Shown: positions 54,401-64,000 of the stretch, piece by piece
Layout: each line of letters starts with the position of its first letter
Position numbering within the stretch: position 1 is the first letter of the stretch
Assembly (NCBI GenBank): GCA_040954595.2
Contig: CM082581.2
Coordinates: 13,082,001 to 13,146,000 of the forward strand
Source of the DNA: Balanoglossus misakiensis
Taxonomy: Eukaryota > Hemichordata
Length of the DNA: 64,000 bases
Direction of reading: 5' to 3'
The notes under the pieces: model-generated
Database searches by the model: none
Told to the model about the DNA's origin: nothing
The model's input: only the letters and a program-made list of their open reading frames with translations
Position numbers and translations under genes: made by a program

Positions 54401-57400
54401 GTACAAATCAAAGAAGAGTTGAACATTGCTGAAATCAAGGAATGCTGAAACAAGAAAAAAGACAATTTTAGACTATTTCTCTAAATGCAACATCATTCCT
54501 GCAGTGATCAGCTGGAACATGGTAAAATAAAGCTGTTTACATAAGACACTGAGTGGATTATTAAGAAACAGGTTTTATACATCTATCCACTGTCATTCCA
54601 GGCACACCACAATTACATAAGCAAGGTATTTTTATGTAAAAGCTGTTACCAATGCTTACCTGACCTCCACGCTGTCGGTATCTGTACAGTGATTATGTCG
54701 TCTGACGACTCATCTGTTGACGTGCCAATGAAGTCAAAGGTCAAGCAATTATAGGCTAGTCTTAGCAGCTGGGTCATTAGGCCATGCTGAAAGATAGAAA
54801 TCAATTCAACGTACAGTAAGAGGGAGTGAGGAACACATAAGTCTCATTTCATTATTTTGCAAACAAAATCAATAATCATTGGTCTGCTCTCAGACATTTA
54901 TTTGACTAAATGTGAAAAAAAAAACAAGTACCAACCTGACTCTCATTGTTGAAGTCTAGAGCTTTGTTTTGAGCCTACAAGAGAAAAAAATGGCATTTTA
55001 CAACAGCAGGGGTAGTCGACTCAATTTTCCCCCAAGACTTCCCAGAAGTGAATTGCATTTTTTTCTGGGACTTGTTCAATGTTCCATCTATTCTAGGGGT
55101 GAATGGGAATGCCAAAAGTAAGTAGGATGATTTCTCACCTGCTTGAGAAGATTGCAAGACAAAGTGAAAATTTCAAACAAGGAAGAATCTCTGAAGGAGG
55201 AAGCCACTTTGCGGTGTTTCGTAAATGGTCTTGTTGAGTCCGCCTGGAGAAAAATCCACAAGAAAAGTTACAGAGAATTAGTTGGTTTCACTCTGTCAAA
55301 ATCAAATTCTGGTACATGGAACATGATCAGCATCATTGTCTGTTTTTTTTTTCTTTTTCTGTAGATGGCTATGCTGATTACAAAGTGCAATGTTTTCATT
55401 AAATTTCATTTCCCCATACAAATGTCTGGTATTGGCAGGACTAAAAACACTGAAGTGTGAACAAAGAATCTTCAAAACACTCCAGAGGAATGAAGAATCT
55501 CGACTCCCTCTGGGCAGAGAAGAAACCCACGCCGACTTACTTGATTCATTTCAGCTGTGAGTTGGGAAAGAATCTGTACACCTATCATACAGTGGTCGAC
55601 TGAGCCCTGCAAAAGATGTCGTCAGAAAAAGAGAGTATTGAAATATCAGAGACGTGAGTAATCACAATCAGGGTTCTTACTCTCAGATTCACAGCTACTC
55701 ATGTTATATCAAACCATCACATATGCTCAGAGGACTGACAACACAACTTCCATATGAGTATTGACATAACAGAACCACACCCAACCTTTGACCCCTCACC
55801 TGTAGAAACTGCGTGACATCATCGACAACATTTCGGAACACCCACTGGTCCTTTTGGCAGTCAAACCAGCCGAGCTTAGTGATGCGGGAAAACAGCTGCA
55901 GACCGAAGACAGAGGGAAAAAAACATTAGCAGACTGATGTGAAGTTTCTGAGCTCAGCAGATTTGAGTTCATAAAAAATCACAACATATGACTACATGTA
56001 GAAGAATATTTGAGTAATTTCAATGAAGATCACGATTGTCTTCTTAATCTTATGGATAATATTTTGTATTATTTTGGGAAAATTGCTTAACATACCTGTA
56101 TCAAGGCTTGAGTAACGTAAGTTGGCAACTTTGGCCTGGTTGCAAGGTAGCTCAAGACATAGTTACCTGTCAGAAGGCAAGCAGAAGTCACCCATGTCTC
56201 AGCTTCTTTTTAAGCTATGTATTTTTCAATTAATGAAAGGCGCAAGAACCAAATTAGGAATACGTTACTCTTTGGGAAGTTCTAATCTTATGATGGTGTT
56301 TACTCACGTATATCTATTCTTTGTTCCAGTGGTAACGATCCAGTATTCCTGGACACCAGTTTTGTCAATGAAGAGGCAGCCAGAAGCTGTGAATACGGAG
56401 ACTGAAAAGAGAAAAAGACACACTCTAGGCAATGAAAAATATCCAAGTTTTGGCATGGATTTGCAAAGGCTTGAGACAACAGTATTACATTGTTGAAACC
56501 CCTGTATTGTACTCCCGGCCTCACACCAGGCTTACATTTTTATTTGAACCTTCAAAGATGGAACTTAGGTACGGTGAAAGAGGATCCCTCATAACATTTA
56601 CCAGGTTACTGCCCTTTATAGCAAAAACACTGTGTGTGATTGAGCGTATAATTGACAGCAGAGACTATAAATAGAATATCATTTATAACTGTCATGATAA
56701 CTTTGAATGAAGCTGCCCATGTTTAAACTCTAACCTTTCATTCTTTTTTTTTTAATACAATTCATTTTTTATAACAATTTAGCATGCTTGTAGAGTTCTA
56801 CTTCATGGTCATTGTTCAGGATTAAAATTAAAAGTTGATGCTTATCATGACATATGATGAAATAATGTGTAACTGTTAGAGATAGCTGACGTAAAAAAAT
56901 GATTTGGATGTACATTGCATTTATAAGCACTGTGGTATATTTCAACTTTATAACAAAGTGAAAGCTGACAATGGATGCTAGTGTTGTTAATATTTGAGGC
57001 ACACCCTCTTAACTGTATTTCTGGAAAGCTATTTCACCATCATTCCAAATACATATATCTCAATCAATATGTGCATTTTTGCTGCAGGCCTGGTAATATG
57101 TTTCTTATTATTTTAGTGATATGAACAGCGTCAGTGACTTGCTAATAGATGCAGCCAAAAATAGACGGACAAAAACAGAAAAAAATGCTATTACTGCAGG
57201 CTATTATTTCGTCATGCACTGCCTGCAAATTTTCAGTAAATATACACTCAGAGAAGGTAACACTTGTAAAATATATTAAAACTAGTGTAACATTTATCCA
57301 CAGTCACTTTCGCACTCATTTACTTTTCCTACAACAAAAAAATGCTACGCATCACTACACCGTCGGAGCCATTCTGACCCATGACTGTGCGTGGTGATGG

Positions 57401-58788
57401 ACATTATGCCACCTTATGGTGCATAGCCGCGTATTTTCAATTTGGCAAGGAGTCAAAAAAAGTGTTTTGTCTGTCTGTCCATGTGACATTGTTATCTGAC
57501 TAGCATGACAATAACTCATCTGACATCTGCCAATATCTTTTGATGTTCCATTCACCACCATTGGAAGTGTACCTTACTTGAATAAATATTATGCCACCAT
57601 TTTGGATCTATAAATCATACCTCTCCTAAAACTGCATTTATTTTTACACTTAATTCAATTACTTGTGCAAAATCAAGATGTTGAAGATATGCAAGTTAAA
57701 TAATTGAACAAAGCTGCACCTTATAAGATAGGCACGCAGTGTACAGTCTCCAGAATAAAATTTGACTCAGAGTCTTATTGTGCTATTGCAACTTCTTGCT
57801 AATTGCCATCGATTTAGCGGACCCCATCTACCATAAGCTTCACACCCACACAGACAGTTTCAGAGTCTTCGTGAAAGATAATCACTGAAAAAAAAAGTGT
57901 GAAGAAACTGAATGAGCACACTCACATTTCCTCTCTCAAGGAGTAACTGACATCTGTTCAGACAGTCCGGAGAATCGGTGAAAGTGACGAGTGCCTTCTC
58001 TGCTTCATTTCGCTCCCCTGGGTTTGCAGTTGTGTATAACTGTTTACACAGCACTTCAAGCTGGGCCAATTCCTGGGAATCAATGTTGATAAACAAAATA
58101 TTAACACAGTGTTGTCTGTTAAATTGACAAAATAGCAAGACATGTGAAAACTAATTACATGTACATGAAGACAATGTCTCATTTGTTTGAAAACACTGAT
58201 AAACACAACAGTTATATTCGTTAGGGATTAACAAGAGTCGCGCATACCATGTAACACAACACGCCCCCTTTACAACAAATATCTGACAACAATATTAGTA
58301 AACATGACACAACGCCCTCCAATATTCTGGTCAAGTCCGACAGCGTGTGTGTGTGTGTGCGCGTGTGGACAGGGGAGGTTCTGAAATGTGCACGTGCGCA
58401 GAGAACGGCCGTTTTTTTCATCTACTTGTAAACTTTTTTCGAAGACGATTACACAACGCTGACGGAAATGAAACCACAATGCCCAAATGCTTTGTTTTGA
58501 TGTTTACGTTTTGACATGTCCGCGTTTTCACTAAGCGAGGGAAATGCAAATCCTGAAATCACACATGGTGCAGTAGGGCCACAGATAAGCATCATCGACT
58601 ATCGTACAAACACGCTGTTCGAAGTCGACAGGAAAAGAAGTCGCCCGTGAGCGTGGTGCACAGTCAGGCAGCTAATGTAAATAAACTCACAGAGAGCATT
58701 TCCTTGGTAATTTTACGGATTTCAGCCTCGGATGACCAGAAAATATAAGGTGTCACGCAATATTTTCTCTTACCTGATCTTCCGCCAT
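48500..58788 (-). CDS. XPO7: Exportin-7 (XPO7/RANBP17 orthologue), complete
   Basis: Twenty-eight coding exons, all phases consistent, 1091 aa (human XPO7 is 1087). 5' to 3': 58788-58774, 58072-57926, 56401-56308, 56166-56096, 55895-55800, 55606-55541, 55243-55139, 54974-54936, 54786-54660, 54444-54371, 54169-54050, 53872-53726, 53499-53266, 53145-53010, 52844-52739, 52513-52378, 52288-52215, 52028-51884, 51772-51548, 51357-51269, 51102-50912, 50590-50536, 50069-49910, 49677-49539, 49430-49273, 49133-49035, 48891-48764, 48599-48500. Importin-beta superfamily HEAT-repeat receptor that binds RanGTP and carries folded cargo across the nuclear pore. Hallmarks: [95 protein letters not shown], and a C-terminus ending in TDMMS. 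Two introns are U12-type. Short N-terminal exon MAEDQ replaces the vertebrate MADHVQS-like start. Confidence 0.98.
50070..50535 (-). other. U12-type AT-AC intron in XPO7
   Basis: On the - strand the donor is AA|ATATCCTTTG, with no GT available at this junction. The acceptor is CAC|GTTGAAGGG, with no AG used. The branch-like element TCTTTAAC lies 11-12 nt before the AC. Removing 50535-50070 gives K-L-K-G-I-S, identical to human exportin-7. Any GT-AG alternative breaks the frame. Confidence 0.93.
51103..51268 (-). other. U12-type GT-AG intron in XPO7
   Basis: The donor is GGAT|GTATCCTTTG and the branch site TTCCTTGAC is perfect, about 22 nt before CACAG|C. The intron is 166 nt. The join makes [12 protein letters not shown], matching FEWIYPSYMPIL of human exportin-7. 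The codon is split AT|C (phase 2). Confidence 0.93.
58691..58726 (-). other. Possible alternative mini-exon of XPO7
   Basis: The - strand segment [12 protein letters not shown] is 36 nt, phase 0 at both ends. It is bounded by CCGAG upstream and a strong CTCT|gtgagt donor, and could splice to ELAQLE. It is either an alternative first exon (using the ATG inside it) or chance. Inclusion behind MAEDQ would need a 47-nt intron, which is too short to be likely. Confidence 0.2.
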
Positions 58789-58860
58789 TTTGTTTTTGCC
58801 GAGTCCGTGACCGTTTACGGAAAACAGCGCCCTCCCCCAAGAGTTTCCAGAGGGCGCCAG
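58778..58860 (-). promoter_or_regulatory. XPO7 5' end: TISU-like start and CTCF-like motif
   Basis: The start codon context on the - strand is ACAAAATGGCGGAAG, close to the TISU/YY1 element (SAASATGGCGGC) typical of housekeeping genes with very short 5' UTRs. A CTCF-core-like CCAGAGGGCGCCAG lies at 58847-58860, about 60 bp upstream. No TATA box was seen. Confidence 0.45.
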
Positions 58861-58952
58861 TGCAGTGTTCAAGTTCTCTTTTTAGGGTACATAAACTTAT
58901 CATATATTTCACTGCCTGTTACACATAAACAATTACAGCATTCAAGATTTAA

Positions 58953-59219
58953 GGGACTGTTCAGAATATACTTCCAGGGGGTGGAGGGTTTTCAAGGGCG
59001 GAGACCACCCATTTTCTCCAAGAAAAAGTAGGGGGGGGGGGGGGACCAGACATAAAACTCACAATCCTTTAGGGAGGGGAACCATGGAAAAAAAACAGGA
59101 AATTTAAGGGGAGCCACAGATTTCCTCCACAATTTACTAGGAGGGACCATGGAAAAAAATCACCAGGAAAATAAAAACTCCTCCGGCCCCACCCTGGAAG
59201 TAAATTCTGAACAGTCCAT
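58953..59219. repeat. MITE-like element with about 30-bp terminal inverted repeats
   Basis: GGACTGTTCAGAATATACTT at 58954 is mirrored at the right end by AAGTAAATTCTGAACAGTCC (reverse complement GGACTGTTCAGAATTTACTT). The arms continue through CCAGGG.GTGG. The interior is purine-rich with a 14-G tract and two ACCATGGAAAAAAA direct repeats, and has no ORF. No clear target duplication. It lies between the XPO7 promoter and the PBDC1 3' end. Confidence 0.65.
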
Positions 59220-59353
59220 TTCAGTCCATCTCGATTTTTTGCTCGTTCTGGTTTGCCTAGTAGATGGCATTTACTGAGGACTTTTTTGCACGAACTTGAA
59301 TTGCAATTATGTACAAGAGACTGGATATATTATGGGGTGGTACACGTAATTAT

Positions 59354-59359
59354 TTTATT
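59354..59359 (-). terminator. Poly(A) signal AATAAA of PBDC1
   Basis: The complement of TTTATT lies 413 bases past the PBDC1 stop on the - strand. It is the best downstream signal I saw. Confidence 0.45.
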
Positions 59360-59771
59360 AGCATTTCTAGGACAGATAATTATAACAACAGAAGGTCAGA
59401 CTGAGACATTCTGAAGACAGGTAATGGTGGTATACACTGATGTCAAAATTACAAGTTCACTTTTGCATGTAAGTCTGCCTGTGTTGGAGATATATATATA
59501 CTTGTCATGTGATCTTAACTTTTGATCACAACACAAAGTTTTGTACCTTTTACTTGAAACAAACTTTTATAAAATTTGCTTCTTGGAAAAAAATCAAGTT
59601 GAAGGAACCAGTACAAAATCATAATGCAACATACACCAGTGAATTTTACTACGCTCTACAGAATTGTTCTTAGCCAAACTGGCATCTGATGTGCACATTG
59701 TGTATGATCAATTATGACCACTGCAGTTATCTGTACGAGTGTCTATATATGCATCTGTTTGGATCTCTATG

Positions 59772-61352
59772 CTATGATTTGGTTTCTTTGCTGGTGTCAT
59801 CTGTCTTCCGGCCTGTTTTGTTGTAGTTGCAGTCATTCAAGCCTTCTCTGTTTCTTGCGATCTCGATTGCATAAAACTGAATTCTTGTCACTGAAATGAG
59901 GGGAAAAAATCACAGCTATTATTCTCTTCATCATCCTCTCAAATTCTCACAGAAAATAGTGCAAAGAACTTGCGGTTTCCTCACCTAAAATAGAATTTGT
60001 CTCTGAATATTCATTGCTGGCATCCAATCTCAGGAGGGTACCAAAGTTAAAATCGTTGACTTGACCTTCAAAATGATTACAAAATGGCCTCCATTTCTGG
60101 AATACAAAAGCAATTCAAGAGAATGAATCGGGTCATTGAAAACAAAAAATCTTAAACAGCCGAGATTTAAAAAAAAATACACATATATATGGCTTGCTGA
60201 AAAGGTGCACCACATATGGAAAAACTTGTCAGAATTTTGAAAGATATTCTTACCGATTTTGCTGTCAATGTTTTTAAATCATCCTCAGCTATGAGACCAA
60301 CATTCATGTCCTTGAAATCTTTTCTAAACTCCTGGTAAATTTCGTCGTCAACTTTTGTCAACTTCAACCTCTTAGGATCCACTGATGATATAAGCTGGAA
60401 TAATGAAAACAATAGATAAAACAAAGAAAAAATTAGTCTTGATACTGAATGTGTGTTTTTATAGAAAGATTTACAAACATTACAACAGACTTCAGACAGG
60501 CATCTTGACCAGGTAACCTGCTGGTAAAACTATCTAGCTTGAGTTATCACCTCATTGTCACATACAAATACAGAAACACTAGTGGAAATTAGCCGATACT
60601 GGGCCAACAGATTGTAAGGCCAGTGTTAGCTAATTAGAAAAAGTCTCTACTGTACTTTGAAAACAGTAAAATAAAAGAAACAACAGTGTTTACATGTTAT
60701 GGGAAATGTCACACCTTTACAGAAAAAAATGTGACAATTTCCATTTGGTGACTTTCAACTCACATTGAAGTATGTCTCGGCATGATGGTAAGCCTTCACT
60801 GCCCACTGTACTTCAATCTTTTCCTGAAATACAAATGAAGATGTTATTGTTAAAGAAAACACTCCAAAATTGGCAATATTATAAGATGATGTATCCTGAG
60901 CTGTAATATAATACTAGTACAACAATGTAGTTAAGATCATGATGTACAAAAGTATATTGTATGTAAGGAAATACTCACATCATTGACATAATCTTCTGCA
61001 GGCCTTGAAAGAGCATCCCCAGCAGCATACATGCCAGGTACTCCCTGAAGAGCGATGAAACAAGAAAGAGTCATGAACTGAACTTCAGCATAATGAACCA
61101 AAGTTTCACATTTGATTGTCACTGACAAACATGCACACTTCACAACACTGGAAAGTTTAATACCAGGCATCCAAGTCTCATTCACAATCATTACACATGG
61201 GTATTATGCTGTAGTATATTGTTAAAGTGATCTTAAGATATGGAAAAGAAGTCTAACTACATATCTTTACATGGTCGGTTCGATATAATGTTGTTGGAGT
61301 AAGAAAAGAAACACAGAAAACTCACGAGGTCGGAAAGTCCTTCTTCGGCCAT
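59772..61352 (-). CDS. PBDC1: PBDC1 (polysaccharide biosynthesis domain-containing 1; yeast Chp1/YPL225W orthologue)
   Basis: Exons 5' to 3': 61352-61326, 61044-60979, 60823-60764, 60394-60254, 60096-59985, 59890-59772. Phases agree and give 174 aa. Hallmarks: GDALSRPAEDYVND, VQWAVKAYHHAETYF, LISSVDPKRLKLTKVDDEIY, EFRKDF, KWRPFC, FNFGTLLRLD and RIQFYAIEIARNREGLN. Despite its domain name, the family is now known as a conserved chaperone for newly made eEF1A, acting at the ribosome. The long, charged, repetitive C-terminal tail of human PBDC1 (233 aa) is missing, so this protein is nearer the compact yeast form. The start MAEEGLSDL is on its own exon with ACATGG context. Divergent to BTRC across 339 bp. 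Confidence 0.95.
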
Positions 61353-61691
61353 GTTTTCTGAAGTGTAACCTTTGACCTTTTATGACTTCGTATGAACTTC
61401 CGCTATGAGCAAATCGTTGAAATCGATAGGTCTTTGTTTTTCTTAGAATATGCATCAATATTCTATTACATATTTGTTTAAACTATTTGTCATAGTGTCC
61501 TTCATGTAGCTAGAGGTGCAACTAAAACATAATCGCATTTTGTGAAGTCTCGTTGTAAGTCTCGTGGTTCAAGAGACCGGCGAATGAAGAGGGTGACGTC
61601 ACAGCCGTTCCATTTGTGGTCGACGGACTTTTATATAGTTGCCGTTTGCAGGAAAAAATCTCCCAAAGAATAGCGTTTTTACTACAATAGA
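61353..61691. promoter_or_regulatory. Shared PBDC1/BTRC divergent promoter
   Basis: Only 339 bp separate the two start codons. On the BTRC side there is a perfect CRE TGACGTCA (61594-61601) and a TATA-like TTTATATAG (61629-61637), 55-60 bp upstream of the BTRC ATG. The PBDC1 side has no TATA box. Both 5' UTRs must be short unless an unseen upstream exon exists. Confidence 0.6.
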
Positions 61692-63153
61692 ATGGAAACA
61701 AGCACTATCACAGATGAAAAACTTGCAGATGGGATGGTAAGTCGCGTTTGATCACGTCCACACCCCTCGAAAACCCTGTTTTCGACGTGAATGTACAAAC
61801 GTCGCTGTCTTTACTCTAACGACCGCCATGTTGATTTTCCTGGATGTAAAACAGTGAACTGGGAGGAGTCGTAATAAATGTCTACAGTCTTTTGAAAGAC
61901 CAGATCTAAAGTTCCACTCAATCAAAATAATGTAACATTAAGAATATTCACTCCCGATGATTCCAAGATAACGTCCTTGTTGCGTAGTTTATCAAAGTTG
62001 TGTTTTAATTCAGGAAGTAGTTCATAACAAAAATGAGTTATGTTGTCGGTGCGCAACTGAGTGTTTTTTCGTGCCTATCTGTTTTCAAAATTGGGACTTC
62101 CCCGTGCTAAACGGCTTTCGCAGTTTGTTTTATACATATATCCATTAAGTATACATTGAAGAAACTGTCTTATTGTGTGTCCATGTTTTGACAAGATTTC
62201 GATCGGTTTTGTCTAAAATAACAGAGACTGTCGACGTGTTGGGGAAAGGCCAAGGACGTGTCAGGGTTATTTTTTTTCTCAGACGTCACAAAAACATTTT
62301 ACCGATTCGTAGCAAGCCCCGTTTTTATGCTCTCATGTCATATTTATATGGCTAGTTCATGTTTGTGCCAATGTCATTTCGTCCACAGTTCTAGTAAAAC
62401 GGGACATTATTTCGTTTGAAATCTACATCGTGTGTTGATTGCACTTGGGTAAAAAATAGTGAAATACATTATTATGAGATGAAAGATTATAATCAAATTC
62501 ATTTCATTTCCCATTCTCTCATGATACTGTCAGCTTGATAGAATACATTTATGATTGGCCTTTCAAATCTCCAAAAACAGAATTACAATTTTATAATTCA
62601 TATAGATAACAACTTAAATAGCACTCTCTAGATGTCTTGGTTACCTGGAAACCTTGTCATGCTGTTTAATTTAAAAACAACAACAGGGAATTGGTTGACT
62701 TGTGATAATTGCTTTACAATATTTGAATTAGTAATCTGATGCATTTCTGAGAATTCACATGGCTGTAGAGGTGATGGCGCCGGGAATGCAACCATCTGCT
62801 GTACTTAATCATGCCAGCTACCAAATATGCCTTTCCAGCAAATATTGACGTTTTATAGTTAGTCACTCACCAAGATCTGTAGTTCTTGAAATGTGATAAT
62901 GATATATTTGTTTCCCTTTTTTTTCTACAGACAACAACCACTCCCATAAAGCTAATCAAAAGCAACAAAGAGCCTTCGCCGAACTTTCAAAATGAAAAGG
63001 AAATGTGTGTTAAGTATTTTGACCAGTGGAAGGAAAATGAACAAATTGAATTTGTAGAACAATTAATATCACACATGTGCCACTATCAGCATGGACATAT
63101 CAATTCTTTCTTGAAACCAATGCTTCAGAGGGACTTTATAACAGCATTACCAA
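61692..63153 (+). CDS. BTRC/FBXW11: Beta-TrCP F-box/WD40 protein (BTRC/FBXW11 orthologue), first two coding exons (partial)
   Basis: Exon 61692-61736 encodes [15 protein letters not shown] and ends in phase 0 at gtaagt. Exon 62931-63153 continues with a variable linker, then the D-domain: [52 protein letters not shown] (abridged motifs [31 protein letters not shown]). The D-domain mediates homo- and heterodimerisation of SCF-beta-TrCP. The F-box and seven WD40 repeats that bind DSGxxS phosphodegrons (beta-catenin, IkB) lie past the right edge. The exon ends in phase 1, as expected for the join to GLDHIAENIL in the family. The N-terminal leader is much shorter than in vertebrates. Confidence 0.94.
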
Positions 63154-64000
63154 GTAAGTTTTTATTGTCTGTTTGACAGTATCACCAGAACCACAAATAG
63201 TCATAATTAATGTAAAAAGGCCTTTGTCGTCTGTCAACGGTCAAAGGGTCAAGGAAAACTGTATCATAAATTCAAATTGCATTACACATAGAATTTATGA
63301 AGTGGCTTCAAACATGCCCTGTCTATCTAAGTCCAAGAAAGACGGCTGTCACTGACAAGAACCGGAAGGGTCTGTGTTCCCTTTGTCCGAGAAAAGTCAT
63401 TTCCTGCAACTGAACACAGTGGGGCTCTCTGAAACTGTGATAAGGCATCATACAAAACCATTCTGGGTCATGGTTGGATCATATGACCATTGAATAAAAG
63501 CCTTTCTTTATGATTTGAGAGTGTTACGATAATAATGGTCGTGAGATAATGAATGTAGGATGTTTCCTGTACAGTGGATTGCATTGTGATTGGAATAACT
63601 ATGTCTGGAGTGCTTTGTATTGTCCTTGTAGAAGACTTGCTCTTCACCTTGTGAATAATAGTACTTGTCTCTTGAGGATTGTACGCTCCACTATTCTTCC
63701 GGATAGGAAGACCCGGTAATGTCCATGAAAACAAGGATAATTCCATCCCTGTAGTGCCTAACTGTGAAGTCAACAAGGAAATCCTTGTCCCTATTCAATT
63801 CCTCAAGGCTTCGTCTACGTGTACTCTGAGTCATATGAATTTTCAATGAGTAATTGTTGTGCCACAGATAAACACGAATTGAAAACACATAATGTGTTCC
63901 TAGGCCTTCCAGTTTGAAGCCCAGAAGAAACAATACTGCTCAATTTCACATTTTGTTTATTTGCAAATTCCAATTTCACATTGTTGACATTTTTCTTCAG
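63154..64000 (+). other. BTRC intron, right edge; nothing recognised
   Basis: The sequence after the gtaagt donor at 63154 has no recognisable next exon of beta-TrCP. Two overlapping - strand frames (63468-63933) are open but show no domain or splice signals. Confidence 0.6.

Noticed and set aside
63468-63933. Overlapping - strand frames in the BTRC intron considered as a transposon relic
   Set aside because: No reverse transcriptase, integrase or transposase motif could be seen.

Overview
The window is nuclear DNA from an animal. Genes are split into many small exons with GT-AG introns, long 3' UTRs and simple repeats, and there is one intronic tRNA. The proteins are very close to vertebrate orthologues, but each gene appears as a single pre-duplication copy (one B55, one XPO7/RANBP17, one beta-TrCP). 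I infer an invertebrate deuterostome (hemichordate, echinoderm or cephalochordate grade). The species cannot be named from this sequence alone.

Layout, left to right. (1) 1488-5418, + strand: last four coding exons of a multipass membrane protein, GOST/lung-7TM-like by topology; its 5' part is not seen. (2) 5419-12141: AT-rich 3' flank or intergenic DNA with two short inverted-repeat elements. (3) 12142-16378, +: complete non-muscle/smooth-muscle myosin regulatory light chain, 7 coding exons, 177 aa. (4) 20195-42636, +: the PP2A B55 regulatory subunit (PPP2R2 family). Seven core exons lie at 34860-42636, a phase-compatible candidate first exon lies at 20195-20369, and a 3' UTR probably runs to about 45.8 kb. 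The long first intron holds a tRNA-Val(UAC) on the - strand, a CTCF-like motif and a possible small two-exon gene on the - strand. (5) 48500-58788, -: a complete exportin-7 gene, 28 coding exons, 1091 aa. (6) 59772-61352, -: a complete PBDC1 gene, 6 exons, 174 aa. (7) 61692 to the right edge, +: first two coding exons of beta-TrCP (BTRC/FBXW11), divergent from PBDC1 across a 339-bp shared promoter with a perfect CRE and a TATA-like box.

The best finding is three minor-spliceosome (U12-type) introns within 10 kb: one AT-AC and one GT-AG in exportin-7, and one GT-AG in PPP2R2. Each has a near-perfect U12 donor and branch site, and each is needed to restore the conserved protein. PPP2R2, XPO7/RANBP17 and BTRC/FBXW11 lie side by side, which mirrors scattered human linkages on 8p21, 5q35 and 10q and suggests an ancient linkage block.

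The genes are housekeeping or regulatory: actomyosin contractility, PP2A targeting, nuclear transport, eEF1A chaperoning and SCF ubiquitin ligase. They do not form one pathway. I found no obvious novel multi-gene system. The interest lies in splicing, promoter architecture and dispersed repeats.
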